From positions 315,800,092 to 315,864,091 of the forward strand of contig OY282558.1 in the NCBI GenBank assembly GCA_958295665.1: DNA of 64,000 nucleotides, given 5' to 3'. The notes under the pieces were generated by a model. That model saw nothing but the letters and a program-made list of their open reading frames with translations. It was not told where the DNA came from and did no database searches. Numbering within the stretch: the first letter of the stretch is position 1; every line of letters starts with the position of its first letter. Source of the DNA: Tipula vernalis (lineage: Eukaryota > Arthropoda > Insecta > Diptera > Tipulidae). Made by a program: the position numbers and the translations under genes. Shown in pieces: positions 21,001 to 33,700 of this stretch.

Positions 21001-21560
21001 AATGGCGAACCGTATCTGCTGAGCAAATCTTTTATCATTGGAGTCACTGATTACAAATCTTTTATTAACTTTTTTAAAATTCTAAGATTACCGATCCAAG
21101 ATGGCCGCTAATAGTGGTTAATTATTCAACGTTCATGATGATCGACAGAAACTTGTCCTAGAAGGTTTTCGGGGTCGCTGATCATGAATTTGAGGGCAGA
21201 GTTTTAAAACTTAATATGGCGGAACCAAGATGGTGGATCCAATATGGCCGAAAATTGACCATTCTTTATATTTATTTATTTATATTTATTTATAGTATTT
21301 TATAAATAATTTAGTATGAAAAGAAAGAGAACACATGAAACGAAAAAAAAATGAAGTTGCTTCCATTAGGCATAAAAACCTCTTAAATTTTTTCAAACAA
21401 TTTCCAATTTCGTGTTTCATAAAAATCAATAAAAACATGGTTAAGGGGTTTTGGGGTCAGGACACCGTGGCCGACACAAAAGTCATGTTGTAAACATTTG
21501 CAAAAATCGATAAAAATATGATCTAGAGTGTTTTCGGGGTCGCTGATCACGAATGTTAAA
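21000..21560 (+). repeat. Degenerate interspersed repeat with GGTTTTCGGGGTCGCTGATCA and CCAAGATGGCGG motifs
   Basis: The motif TTTTCGGGGTCGCTGATCAYGAAT occurs at 21167-21190 and 21531-21555. A decayed copy, GTTTTGGGGTCAGGACAC, lies at 21448-21465. The two later copies share the leader AAAAATCRATAAAAAYATG. Between them GATCCAAGATGGC / AATATGGCGGAACC motifs recur (about 20992, 21097, 21215, 21240). The units form a loosely tandem array with a period of very roughly 100-350 bases. I have the impression of a repeat widespread in arthropod genomes, but I cannot name it. Confidence 0.6.
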
Positions 21561-23560
21561 CTAGAATTTATAAATCCTATCGAAAAAGTAACAGATTTCC
21601 GAAAAAATTTGTTAAATTGTGTTGCTAAAATTAAAAAGTGTTCTTAAATTTAAAGGCCAAGGCTATTCTTTTAACATCAACGCAAAATTTGCATTTTGAT
21701 TGAAGTAATATTTCATTAGCTTAAAGATTTTTCCACCGCCCTAAAGATATTAGATATATAGCATTACTTTACTAGAATATTTTCTTTAAATTGAGTCAAT
21801 GGATTTTCTAGAGCGTAATACCCTAGACACACTGCGATTTATTAAAACCGATTTAGTGAATTCTTCGAAACTAGCCGCAGTGTGTCAACCTCGATTTACC
21901 TAATCCCTTTGTTTTTGCATAGAAATTTAAACCAGTTTAGCTAAATCGGATTTTTTAAACCACAGTCTGTCTAAGGTTTAAGTTTATTTTTTGAAATTAG
22001 ATTTTTGTTCAAAAAAAACGAACTAAAATTGGAAATATACCTTAAAAAATTTTGAAATAAGTAAAATTTGTACCAAAACACTCCGATTAATTGATAATCT
22101 CGAAATTTGGTCAAATTAATTAATGAATCATGCTCTACTTCGATTATTATTTATTAACCAAATTTTTAATTTTATTTTATATAGTATTTGAGATTTTGGT
22201 TTATTTTGACGGTATAACATAATTTCGTGAAAAGGGATTTCATAAATCAAACTAAATTTTAATTCATACAAAATATTAAATGGAATTTGTGCTAGATCAC
22301 CTTATTCAAAATAAAATAAATTTTAAATCGGAATACCTATGGAGAACGACTATAGGTACAAAAAGGGATATTTTAAAATCAAAATTTTCTAAATGACAAT
22401 ATGTGGTATGGTGCAAAGTAGGATATTTGAAAATAGGACATTTCGAAACTAAATATTTCCAAATATTATTTACCCTTACCTTTTTCACAAGTCAGTAAAG
22501 TTGTATATGTAATGAAGTTTAAAATTAATATCATCTTAACATTAAAAGGAATACTGCAAATTATTATTGTTTCAAAGACGACTTTTCATAGATGTCTTGA
22601 TCGAAAAGTTCCGAAAATTTGTTAAAATATTTATAAATTTGCGCCACCGCTTTATCTATTCCGAAATTTGTATGATGAAAATGAATATTCAAAATTAATT
22701 GTCGTGGACGGAGGGCTCACGTTGTTATACATAATACGAATACAATGCCGCGAGCCGATCAATTTAACCATAAATAACTTAGCGAGCTAAAACTCTAAAT
22801 CTAATACGGTACAATAGTTTACAATGAAATGAAAACGAACAGACACGTCACATAAACTGAAGAAGATGATTTGAAATTACTCAATTACTCAAATTACTAA
22901 AACGATTACAGACAATAGAGTAAAATTTTAGGTCATCGGCTTATAACATATATATGCAAAACATAAAACAACTGACAATATCTTTAACAAAAAAAATAAA
23001 TAATAATGGGCCGAAATGAATGCCCTTGTACACCAGGTGAAATGATAAACTTATCAGAACAAAGTTCACCAACATGTACAACTAAAGACCTTGGGGACAA
23101 GTAAGATGGTATCGATTTTATCGGGATAGAATTAGCATTCACTTTTATCTATTTACCAATTAATAATTAATGATTAATTACAGAATATCTTGTCATTAAT
23201 AAATACTGCGAAATTGTGTTTAACCTACCCAAAAAGAAACCGTGCTGTTGGGAAACAAATAAGTTTGTAATATACAAATTCATATAACAACAAAACAACT
23301 AATTCAACAGATATAATATTAAAACCCTCGGCAATTAAATATAAAGATTACCAGCACTGTAGAAAAGCGCACCTGGTATAATTCATATATGGCGGTGATT
23401 AAATAACCTAGCTTAACGACCACCTAAGGCACCAGTACAATTATTTAAAAGTAAGGAGGGTATAACATCAGTATCCACCGACATTTTAGTATCAAGTCCT
23501 ACTAAGGCAGTTAAAATTTTAAATTTGTTGGGAACATACAGTAGAGGTAAGTTCGAGTTT
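21561..23560. other. Gene-free AT-rich DNA
   Basis: No coding region, long repeat or RNA gene recognised in these 2 kb on either strand. Confidence 0.55.
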
Positions 23561-23570
23561 ACGACCAGGT

Positions 23571-24015
23571 AGACCATAATACCACCAAAAAACCTTGTGC
23601 GCCTAAATTTCATTTCATGGGGATAAGAACATTTTTTTTTAATTACTCTTGGACAGTTCCTTGTGTGAGCCTACGTATAAAATTATTTAGCCATATATTG
23701 TCAAGGGACCTAAGTGCATCAATTTCATTCCATGAGTGTAAAATCCTTTTTTCAACTTCTCTAAGATATTTCCATGTAAATGTTACGGTAACGTAACCGA
23801 TAGACCATAATAGAGCTTCTGAGAGCCTCAATTTCATATAATGTGGTTAAGAAACTGTTTTTTATTTCTCTCAGAGAGTTTCATGAAAATAAGAGATAAA
23901 TTTAAGTTATAGTTGATACATGCTTATAGATAGGCCATGACACAAAGGGACCGTGAGAACTTCAGTTTCTTATCATGGCGATCAGAAATTTTGTTTTTTC
24001 AATTTCCCTCAGAGA
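23571..24015. repeat. Three degenerate copies of a unit with AGACCATAA ... TTTCTCTCAGAGAGTTTC
   Basis: Blocks starting AGACCATAAT at 23571 and 23801 and AGGCCATGAC at about 23933 are each followed by CTCAATTTCAT-like and GGGATAAGAAC/GGTTAAGAAAC/GCGATCAGAAA-like blocks. Each ends with a T-run and CTCAGAGA(G/A)TTTC or its variant. The spacing (230 and 130 bases) is unequal, so the array is old. No coding function is evident. Confidence 0.55.
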
Positions 24016-25353
24016 ATTTCGTGTACATGCTTTGTGGGCCAAAGAGAATTTTATAAAGTAAAGGATCAAGAAGTTTGAAAATATAAATTTTAAAATTTTT
24101 TATACATAGAGATTTAATTGAAGCAAGTTCAAGGCAGTTTCAAGAGAAACTCATCTATTTTTGAGGGTGCGAAATTTTATAATGTTAGCATCTAGTTTTA
24201 TACGGAATTAAAAGCGCATTCCAAATATGTGTGACGTAATCCATTACAATAAAGACTACTTTTGGCATTTTCCGAAGACGACCTCACCGATTTTAAGTTT
24301 TATTTTGTTCCTTATATAAATAACCTTTATGACCTTGAGCTGTCCCTTTATATGGCATTGAAGGTGGAGTTGTTTGGACTTTTAATTTAATTAGTTTTAG
24401 TGGTCAAGGACTATAGATATCCAGATATTTTTTCAGCCAGTGCGATCCTAGGAAGGTCTTAGAAAATAAAAAAATAATTGCTACAGGGAACTGCTACAAA
24501 TTCTTAAAGCAGTTCGGTACAATATTTGGAACGAGAAAGTTCAACCTATCCAGGGAATATAAATTTGTGGATGTTTACGGTCTAGTGCGGCCAGTAAAAT
24601 GCTGTACATTTACTGCAAAGGTTAGGCCTTCCCCTCCAATGATTTCTAAATAATATAATGTTCGTGTGATGGTTGTCGTGCCCTTTATAGGTCAAAATAC
24701 TAAAGCACATTTATTTAGCTAATAATCCTATTCTAACTGTACTTTAGGAAAGCATATTATTGATTCATTTAGTATTATAAGGGCTTTCTGAACTGTTATA
24801 AGTTTCAAAAATATCTTCGATAGAACCCAAACCATAGTGGTACCCTTACTCTACTGAAATAAAATGCATAAATGGTAATGTGCTTTCCACGCTAGGCCGT
24901 GGACATCCTAAAATTTATTTTACATCCTCAAAAACTGTTTCCTTTTCATTAAGATACATTCACCCATTTATGCGCCGATTAGTAGGAAAAAATGTGTAAA
25001 ACAAATTTTAATCGAAGGTTATTAGAATTTTGAATTTAGTGAACTATTCTAAAAACCTAATTACAAATTATTACTTTTTTTTAAATGTAACATAAACAAT
25101 ATTCGAAATCAAAATTAAACTAATTTTCAAAATTTTTTGATATATTCCTTATGTGTATTGGGCAATTATCTCATATTTGATCACACAAAAGTATCAAAAA
25201 ATAAAACAAATAAGAAACATTTTTTCTGTTAACTAGCTAGATAATTCAAACAAACAAGGAAAAATTGTTTCAAAATTACAAGGAATGTGGAGAACTTACA
25301 AGAAAAATTGTTTGAAGAACAACTCTTGGAAAAAACATCCCAATGACGAGATT
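24016..25353. other. Gene-free AT-rich DNA
   Basis: No gene, repeat or RNA feature that I can support in this stretch. Confidence 0.5.
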
Positions 25354-25453
25354 CATTTTTGAATTAGCAATACTAATATTTGTGTGTGTCATAAAGATGA
25401 ATAGCAATAGTATCATGACATACACATATATTAACATTGACAATTCAAAAATG
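25354..25453. repeat. 100-nt imperfect hairpin (39-nt arms, 22-nt loop)
   Basis: The arm at 25354-25392 (CATTTTTGAATTAGCAATAC...) pairs with 25415-25453 (...ATTGACAATTCAAAAATG) with about six mismatches and no gap. Size and shape fit a palindromic MITE or a microRNA-type foldback. No target duplication was recognised. Confidence 0.6.
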
Positions 25454-26282
25454 ACACAGTGTCAAATCATTAGGTAACCTTGCTGTTGTTTCCGAAAAAT
25501 TGCTTATGTCATCTGCTAACTGACTAACTCTACCTGTGGATCGTTCATGCTCAAATTGCCTAGATGAAAACTAGAATAATTGTGGAAAATGTTCATCTTT
25601 GTTTAACCGTTTGCTTTCCACTTTATTACAGAAATTAGCCTCAGAGGGTCTTAATTCCGCACCCTCTGTAAATAAAACTCAAGATCTTGGATCACACGTT
25701 TTGTCTGGTTCTACTTCAGCCCCAAGGTTACTTTTCTCTTGATAAAATTTAAAAAGCCAATTCAAAGTTCTACGAATTTTACTGTGAAAATTAAACCAAT
25801 TTTGAATATCACCGAAAGTAGTGTACAGTTTTTGCAAGAGCTAATATTATAAAATCCTAAGGTGGGTAAACTCCCTGTCTTTTTGTAATCTGTGAAACTT
25901 TCTCACATGTAGCAAAACAAAACCGAATTTCTACGTACCGATTTTGAGGTTTCAACATTTCATCCTGATTTTCACACAACAAAGTATTTATAAATGTATT
26001 TTAGTGATCAGTAGCTATAAATACTTAAAAAAGTCTTATTAGGACAATCTTTCAAAACTTTAACAGCTCAAAAAAACTATTACTCAAAATATAGAATGTC
26101 CACACGTAAAAAAAAATCATTCATGCGATTTTCTTGACCTCCGGATCACCTAATGCTGTTAAATAACCTACGGGTTATTGTTTCGATGCCATTTTCTAAC
26201 CGTAAATCCTAATTAACTGAACGTTTTTTTCTAATCGGTAAATCTCAATAGGTTGTAAATTATTTTGTCAATTAGTCCTATT

Positions 26283-26401
26283 GGCCATGCATGGCCATAA
26301 TGGCCAAATCATACATGCTTAAGAGAAATCACAACATTGAGAGTTTTTTGTAAATATATTGTGAGTGATTACTCACAATATATTTAAAAAAACTCTCAAT
26401 G
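26283..26401. repeat. Palindrome GGCCATGCATGGCC and adjacent 32-bp-arm hairpin
   Basis: A perfect 14-bp palindrome (26283-26296) precedes a near-perfect hairpin. The arm 26335-26366 (CATTGAGAGTTTTTTG...) pairs with 26371-26401 around a GATT loop with a single one-base bulge. So long an almost perfect inverted repeat is either recent or maintained. It may be a small foldback element. Confidence 0.75.
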
Positions 26402-28340
26402 CGGCCCATAATTAATTACCCACTAACCAAATCTCGATTTAAATAGCTTGTGAATCTTCATTAACAATGGAAATAATGAAATTTAGGGTTGTACAAATTC
26501 TATGGTAAGAAAAAAAAACTCACCAGACAAATTGGTAAAAGCTTCCTGTTACTTGTCCGCGAGTTGAAAATTAATGATCCTCCTACCCTCCCCCCCCCCC
26601 CCTCCTTTTACATTGTATTTAAAATATTATTTTTTTTAACTGGTCCCAAAAGTGATACAAGTAGTTGGTTAATAATGGCTATTTTTCGGTAAAAACCGCA
26701 AAATACAATATCCGTCAGATTGTAATAATTCGGCCGTGTTTGAGTATTTAGTTTTAAATTTATTGGCTTATTTGGATAATTCGATTTATTAATAAGTTCC
26801 CCAAAGGAATCTCCATATCTCGCATAAATACATATTACTATATTTGAATGCATTTTTGAACACTTACGAGTACGTAGGCCGTATAAATATATAAATTTCT
26901 TTTGTAGAAAATAGAATTCCAATGACAGTAAATCTCCACCAGATTAATTTAAGTTAGTTGCTGAAGAGCGACTAAATCTAATCTATATATACTCGTACAT
27001 AAACGAAACATTTTTTCCAAAAAATCAGTATTGCAAATACTAGGGTTAATGCCCGTAAAACAGAGTAGGTCAAATTTATTTTTAGTATAGTCAACAAATT
27101 CAAACTTCAAATAGCATATCAATATAAGTTATTCTTAAATATATTCTTTACTTGATACAAGTATGTTGTAACGTTATAATTATCTAAATTCTTTTTATAT
27201 TTTTTACATTAAGCTTTATTTCTTATTTCTCTACGAGATGACGATTCTCTTTACTGTACCAACATTTTGTGTCTTATGTACTGATTTCTTTTTCCTTACA
27301 TTAGTGACATCTTTAGTTAGATCATATTACTACAAAATAACTTTAATCTTAAGTCAATGTTTGGTAATGGAGGGAACTTTAGCACTTTGTAATATCTTAT
27401 GGCATAGCTGCATGTTAAATCCCTATGTGCAGAAGCCGGTGCTATATATAAAGGAAAATAATTTTCACGCATTTGTAAATTTAGTTTTTAATTTGCTTTA
27501 TTTAGATTGACAATTTTTGAAGAAATTATTACACAAAAACTTTTGTTATTAATTACAATTTTAATTTATTTTAATTCACCATCATCCACCACATTTTACG
27601 CAATTTTAGTGCGCTTTTTATTAAATATGTATATAAAAATGACTTGCTTGATGAGGCGGAACAATACTCGTCGGATAAAAAAAATATATAAAAATATGAA
27701 ACTCGAATTGTAAGTTTTTGCTTGTTGGTTTGTTATTTTAATTTTTGTTGGCTGCTGGAGCGGTTGCGGTTGCATTGCGAATAGGTGTTTTGTTTTAGTG
27801 TTTGCCTGTTAATTGATTTGTAGTGGTGGAGAATGAATGAATGTGTGTGTAAATGAGTGAACCGCCACAATCCTATAAAAAAGTCAAATAATTAAAGTTC
27901 ATTTGGGTCCATACGACTTTCACAATAAATGTCTGCAAAAAGTTACGTTCTCTTCATTAATTTCTCGTACCTGCTTATGATGGTACTCTTATGCCACCCT
28001 TTGATTTTGAATCATTTTCATTCAGACTTTATTAACGAACAACAAAATTAAAATTAAATAATTTTACACGAACGCCTAAAAATAAAAATATTTGGTGTAA
28101 GTTCAAAAAAGATAAAATCAAAGCGCAAACTCCTTCTTGTATAAATATTTTCATTGCAAGTTACTTCCCTTATTCCCTATTTAACCTTTTAAGTATCTTA
28201 AAAATTCGGAAAAGTGAATATCACGCCACCATAAGTGAGGTTTCAACGACCATAAAAATTAAGTTTTTAAAATTAAAATTAAATTGCAAACATATGAAGT
28301 ACGAATGCACTTTCTTCACTTAACGATTTCATGATTAACA
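26402..28340. other. Gene-free AT-rich DNA with a C(13) run
   Basis: Holds a C run at 26590-26602. A 90-codon hydrophobic open frame at 27238-27510 has no recognisable domain and looks fortuitous. Nothing else is supported. Confidence 0.5.
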
Positions 28341-28516
28341 TCTCGTATTATTTTTAACAGTTGGTTTGATAGTAATGTGTCTTCGATATTTCCTGGATAA
28401 CTGGAAGTTGACAGAGGATCAACATTTTCACTGTGGTTGTGTAGTGTATGTTATTGCAACAGGAAACTAGTTGGCCCGAACTAGTAATTTAATTAATTTG
28501 TTGGTAGGACGTTTTA

Positions 28517-29440
28517 CTATAAATTACAAGCTGTCTGCAATGTCACAACTCTTACGATGTTGTCGGCTCCAGGATGAATATTAGTTACTCGACCAAGTAA
28601 CCATTTACTTGGGTAAACATTGTCTTCTTTGATCAGCACAATATCATCTATTTTGAGCTCTTCAGTCTTTGATTTCCATTTGTAACCATCGTTGTAGATA
28701 AGTAATCTCGAGACCAACATTTAAAAAAGCCTTGCACTCGTCGCTGCACGTCTTGCCACCGAGAGGCCGTGAATTCAATAGTGAGTCTATTTAAATTATT
28801 AAAGTAGTCATCTCTTCAAATGTGAGTTTGGCGTTAGTGACCCTCTTGAAATGGAATTTCAATGACTTCACGGTTGCTTAACATAGCCTTCCAAAATTAG
28901 GTGCCCGAGGTGGATTGAACTGGATCATTATATTTTTCTGCAATAAAAACTTAGATATTAAAATGTGTTGTTGCTGATTCACTACAAGCTCGATTACCCC
29001 CAATGAAATTTGAACCATTATCACACCAAATTTCTTCAGGTATACCACGCTTCGCGATGAAGCGTCTAAGGGCCGCTAGAAATGAAACGGTATTCAGGCT
29101 GCTGATGACTTCTAAGTGAACTGATATAACTGTTAAACATACAAACACTGCTATACACGCCTTTTCCGCTGGTGCATTTCTGCGTTTACTGCTTTTGACT
29201 TCAATTGGCCCCGCGTAATCTAGCCCAGTTTTTTAAAATTGGACGAGTAGTACTGCACCGTGCTGACGGCAAATCACCCATGTTTTGATCGGTTTTCGTG
29301 GTGCAATGTCTTAAACAAGCGATACAACCATTGTTAATGTTTTCTATGATATATCCGGCTCCTATCATCCAATACTTTTGCCTCAGACGGCTTAATACTG
29401 ATGAGTTGCCCGCATGTATGTATATGAGTGGTATGTTTGA
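28517..29440 (-). pseudogene. BEL/Pao copy 3 integrase and C-terminal domain fragments
   Basis: Segment 28951-29148 encodes FVCLTVISVHLEVISSL, FLAALRRFIAKRGIPEEIW and CDNGSNFIGG (second catalytic Asp). Segment 29225-29440 encodes RLRQKYWMIGAGYIIENI, CIACLRHC and MGDLPSARC, the zinc region and core approach. At 28790-28900 a third frame has FEEMTTL and LLNSRPL. At 28517-28720 DIVLIKEDNVYPSKWLLGRV and HPGADNIVRVV mark DUF5641. At least three frame changes occur, so it is not functional. Confidence 0.85.
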
Positions 29441-29445
29441 GTGTA

Positions 29446-30712
29446 CAAATAAATTTCCGACCTTTTTTACTGAAATAAAAGACATTAGTTTGTGTAGAAA
29501 ATGAAAGAATGTTTTATTCAAGGTATGCTCCTTCGGAGGCTATAACCTTCGCCCATCATTTAGGCAATAAACGGATTTCCCGAAGGAAGAAGTCTGGTGG
29601 TTTCGAGGCGATCCACTCATCGACCCATTTTTTGACGTTTTCATATGAAGTGAAGTGCTGTTGTACCAGGGCTGATTGCATCGACCGGAACAAGTGGTAA
29701 TCAGAGAGAGCAATGTCTGGTAAATACGGCGGGTGGGGTAGAATTTTCCAGTTCTGCCTATCCAAGTAATTTTTGGCAGGTATAGCAACATGTGGCCTAG
29801 CGTTGTCATGTTGCAAAATAATCTTATTGTGCCTTTTGTCCCATTCCGGTCGTTTTGCAGCTAGAGCTTGCTTTAAAGCCATCAGTTGTCGTCGATATAC
29901 TTGTCCCGTAATGGTTTCACGCTCTTTCAGCAGCTCATAATAGACGACACCCTTCATGTCCCACCAAATACAAAGCATCACCTTCAAACCATGGATATTT
30001 GCTTTTGGCGTCGACGGCTCTGGTTCACCTGGCTTGACCCATGCTGGTATGCGCTTTGGATTTTCATAATCGATCCATTTTTCATCCCCAGTGATGATCC
30101 GATGCAAAAACCCCTTCCTTTGTTGTCGTTGAAACAACAATTTGCACATGGTTTTTCGACGTTCCTTGTCCCTTTCTTTCAATTTTGTGGCACCCAATTT
30201 CCCAGCATCTGAACCAATCCCATTGCATGTATACGTTGCGAAACACATTGTTGGGTAATACTAAACTCTTCTACTAATTGTTTTTCAGTCTGACAAGGGT
30301 CCACATCAAGCAATTCTATCAATTCTGTATCTTCAAATTTTCTTGGTCTGCCTTCACGTTCTTTGTCTTTTACGTCAAAATCACCAACTTTGAATCGTTG
30401 AAACCACTTTTTGCATGTTGTTTTCGATGGAGCATGTTCATCTTGAACTTCCACAAGCAAACGATTTGTTTCCGCTGCACTTTTCTTCAACAAAAAATAA
30501 TGATGTAAAACTACCCGCAAATGTTGTTTTTTGGCACAAAATTCGACATTTTCAATTACATGAAAATAGTTGTTGTTTACGCTTTGAACAAATGTCACTG
30601 GTAATTATTCAAGCTTGACATCTAACCTACAAAAAACATGTATTGCCCGATTGAATAATATGCAAGCAGTGATACTAACGACACCTATCTAAAAAGGTCG
30701 GAAATTTATTTT
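29446..30712 (-). mobile_element. mariner (Tc1/mariner, DD34D), 1.27 kb, inserted in BEL/Pao copy 3
   Basis: The ends form an inverted repeat: left AAATAAATTTCCGACCTTTTT (from 29447), right AAAAAGGTCGGAAATTTATTT (to 30711). TA lies outside on each side (29444-29445 and 30713-30714), as expected for this superfamily. A transposase pseudogene on the minus strand fills the interior. Length of about 1.27 kb is normal for mariner. Surrounding BEL/Pao integrase sequence continues on both sides, so it inserted after that element. Confidence 0.93.
29520..30598 (-). pseudogene. mariner transposase, frameshifted
   Basis: The first frame (30598 down to about 30200) gives the N-terminal DNA-binding part: helix-turn-helix with KSAAETNRLLVEV, KTTCKKWFQRFKVGDFDVKD, REGRPRKFEDTEL and QTEKQLVEEFSITQQCVSQR. 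The second frame (about 30215-29556) gives the catalytic domain: LHRIITGDEKWIDYENPKR, the second Asp in LQHDNARPH, and PYLPDIALSDYHLFRSM, with 34 residues between the second and third Asp (DD34D). A single-base indel near 30190-30200, by the Trp-Val-Pro block, splits the protein. The three catalytic Asp residues survive, so it died recently. The C-terminus passes beyond 29556 to about 29520 in the same frame with AKVIASEG-type sequence. Confidence 0.92.
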
Positions 30713-30719
30713 TATACCC

Positions 30720-33700
30720 AATACGTATTTGATTATTAACTCATTAACTATGTGACCCTTAGGTAAAATTATAGAGTGTTTAGTAGCGAAATTTAATGGA
30801 GAACCCTGTTGGATGGTTAGTAATTCTGCCTTAAAACTGATTTTCTGCACAAAACGCAGTATTGTTATTTCAGCTTCCTTTAATTCTGTTGGACTGATTG
30901 TGGTATTATGTTGTTTCAAATGGCTGACCTTATTTGCCTTTCTAAATCTCAGAACATAAGCCAATTTTGTTTTGATTTTAAACCTAAAAGAATAATTTGC
31001 AATCATCCGGGTAGTTACATCATCTGATAAGGAAGTTTCCATTAATCCATTAACAAATTTGGGCCGTTCTGCTAGACAAACATCGTCTGCCTTGAATACT
31101 GGCTTTTGTTCATTTTGCCAACTACCTTCATTTTCAGAGAGCCATCTGAGGTCTAACTCCTTTAGATATGTGATCGGCTGGATTCTGTTTGGATTCTATA
31201 TGTTATAATTTGTAAAGTTCTGTTTGTTCCACAAATCTTTTCCATCTCCTTGGGACATCCGAAAGCCACTGTAGCGCAATCATTGAATCCGTTCATGCAT
31301 ATATCTCCAAATTTCTATCATCTAAAGCTATAATATAAAAAATTTCACCAACCTGCATAGCATTACTGCGCCACAAAGCTCTAATCTGGGCAACGAAATG
31401 TGTTTTAATGGTGCCACTTTATTCTTTGCACATGCAGTATTAATCGCAATTGGCCCATTATCATCGATTGCTCGCAAATAACACGCTACCATAGGTCGCT
31501 TTAGATGTAACACAAAATGCGTATGTAATTGAAGTGATACGGTGTTTTTCAACGTAGTCATGCATCTAGGAATTAGAATTTCTTCCAAGTGCGTCATAAA
31601 ATTGTAAACGGCTTTCCAGGATTTGATGATGCTATCCGGTAAATTATTCTCCCAATCAGCATTCAGAAGCCACAGTTTTTGAAGAATAATTGTAAATAAT
31701 AAGATTGTCGGTGCTGGCCATTTCAAAGCGTCGTACACTTTCGACGCCTTTGACAGCATATTTCGTTTTATCCAAATTATGCTTGATTCAGCTAACTGCA
31801 CCTTAAACCCAAATACATTTAAGTCAGCGTGCCACATATTGCTTAGTGTTTTAATTGACGCAATGGCGCTAATCTTCAATTAGCTTTGGTATTATTTTGG
31901 TTTCATCCACAAAGTCAGACGCATTTGACTTCCATTTTCGGAGGCTAAACCCCTTGCCGCCTAAAATTATATAAAGTTGATCTTTAAGTTCAACAGCTTC
32001 TTCTAACGTATTACAACTAGTTAAAAGATCATCCTTGTAAAAGGCGTTATGGATTATTTCGCATGCGTTTGTATATAAATTTTGGAAATCATCAGTTGAT
32101 TTTTGGAGGTTTGGCACTGCTAAATATGGTGCACATTCTATGCCATATTTCACTACATCCAGTTTGATATTTGTTTAATATCGTTGGGATCGAGCATCGA
32201 GCACAAATCTTAGTTTGGTGATCGTTGTGTTCCTTACCGCATGATGTTGGATGATATACTTGGCATTATCTTCTGTGTGTAGATCTGACCATAGCACGCA
32301 ACTCCTTATACAACGCAAGAAACTCAGGCGACGTCTTGTATCTCCTTGCGAGTAGCCTTTAATTGTAGTTGTTAAAAGAGAAGTCGCACAGTAAAGCGAC
32401 CATTTGCCTCCCTTGTTGTCGGTACATAATAGGATTCGCAGTAATTTTCCGATATCGTTACTTGCTGTTGATTCAGCATTTCCTCTAGCTCCCAAAATCT
32501 TTTCAAAAGGTGATTGACATCGTCTTGGGTGTTTTTTATGGCGGTTGTGTCGTGAACTGCATGGCGATTTGTACCTTGTGATGAATTTGTAGTCAATGTG
32601 CTCACGATTAACCAACTAAATTTTGTAGCATAGGTAAACCGGGTAATTTTTGCCTTTCTGGACTTAGAATTTTAAATACCACGTCTGCCCCTACAAGGAT
32701 ATCGATCTTGATGTATTTGTGGAAGGCTGGATCTGCCAATTCTCAGTTCGTTAGTGCCCGATTTTGTACAAGGTGATGTTGTTTGGTTGACACTATATTG
32801 GTGATGTGTTTGATGATATGAGCTGTTATGCTAATGGTGAATTGTTGATTTACATGCGAAACTAATCTCAAATTGGTTTTTCCTCTTGTTGATCCAGCTG
32901 CTGTCGAGCTATGCCGTGAATAGAGAAACAAGCATGCGATCTTTTAAGGCCTAGGTTCTAAATGCATAACTCAGTAATAAATGACATTTGGGAACCGGGG
33001 TCAAGTAGTATTCGTCCAAGGTGGAGCTTTCCGTTGCATGATTTGACGTATACCAACACAGTTGGCAGTATTGAATCATGTGCGAAGTATAATGTATGAC
33101 GTTATTAGTTCACTATCACATAAGTGGTTTTTTGGGTTGTCACTTAATCGAAAGATAGAATCTGCTAATTCGTTTGAAAATGCATGATAACTTGTTGAAT
33201 TCGGCTTGGAAACTATTGTTGATGATTATGTTTGATGTAATAATGTGTGATGGCGTTTGTGACAAAAAAGTGTTGCATGTGTGTCCTTTTTTAAGGCAGT
33301 TGGATTTGTACAGATAATGCACTTAGTTGCCTAGTGTTAGCAACAAATGTTTTGGTTATGGATCTCCAATTTGTTGATTTTTTAGAAGTGGCATTGCATA
33401 TCTCCAAAGCATCACACCTTACATTCAAAAACCATATAAATTCATAAGCATGACGTGTGTGCCTAAAGCTCGATATCCTCTAATGACTTCATCAGAGTTT
33501 TCGGCGATGCGACGTAATTCCTTTCCATTTATATTTAGACAAGGCTTCTGCTCAATAAAAGACTGAATATACGACGTTACAATTGGATTTAACTTGTTGT
33601 AACGTTTACAAAATTTTTGCCACGTCTCAGTATAATTCGCTTTAGTGATAGCTATGTGGCTAATTAATGACGCTGCGTTTCCCTTTAATAAGCCATGTAA

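Noticed and set aside
20746..21111. 121-residue plus-strand frame crossing the BEL/Pao copy 2 border
   Set aside because: It is partly antisense to gag and partly in the degenerate repeat array; no domain.
27238..27510. Hydrophobic 90-residue frame as a membrane protein exon
   Set aside because: No domain, no splice context and AT-driven composition.
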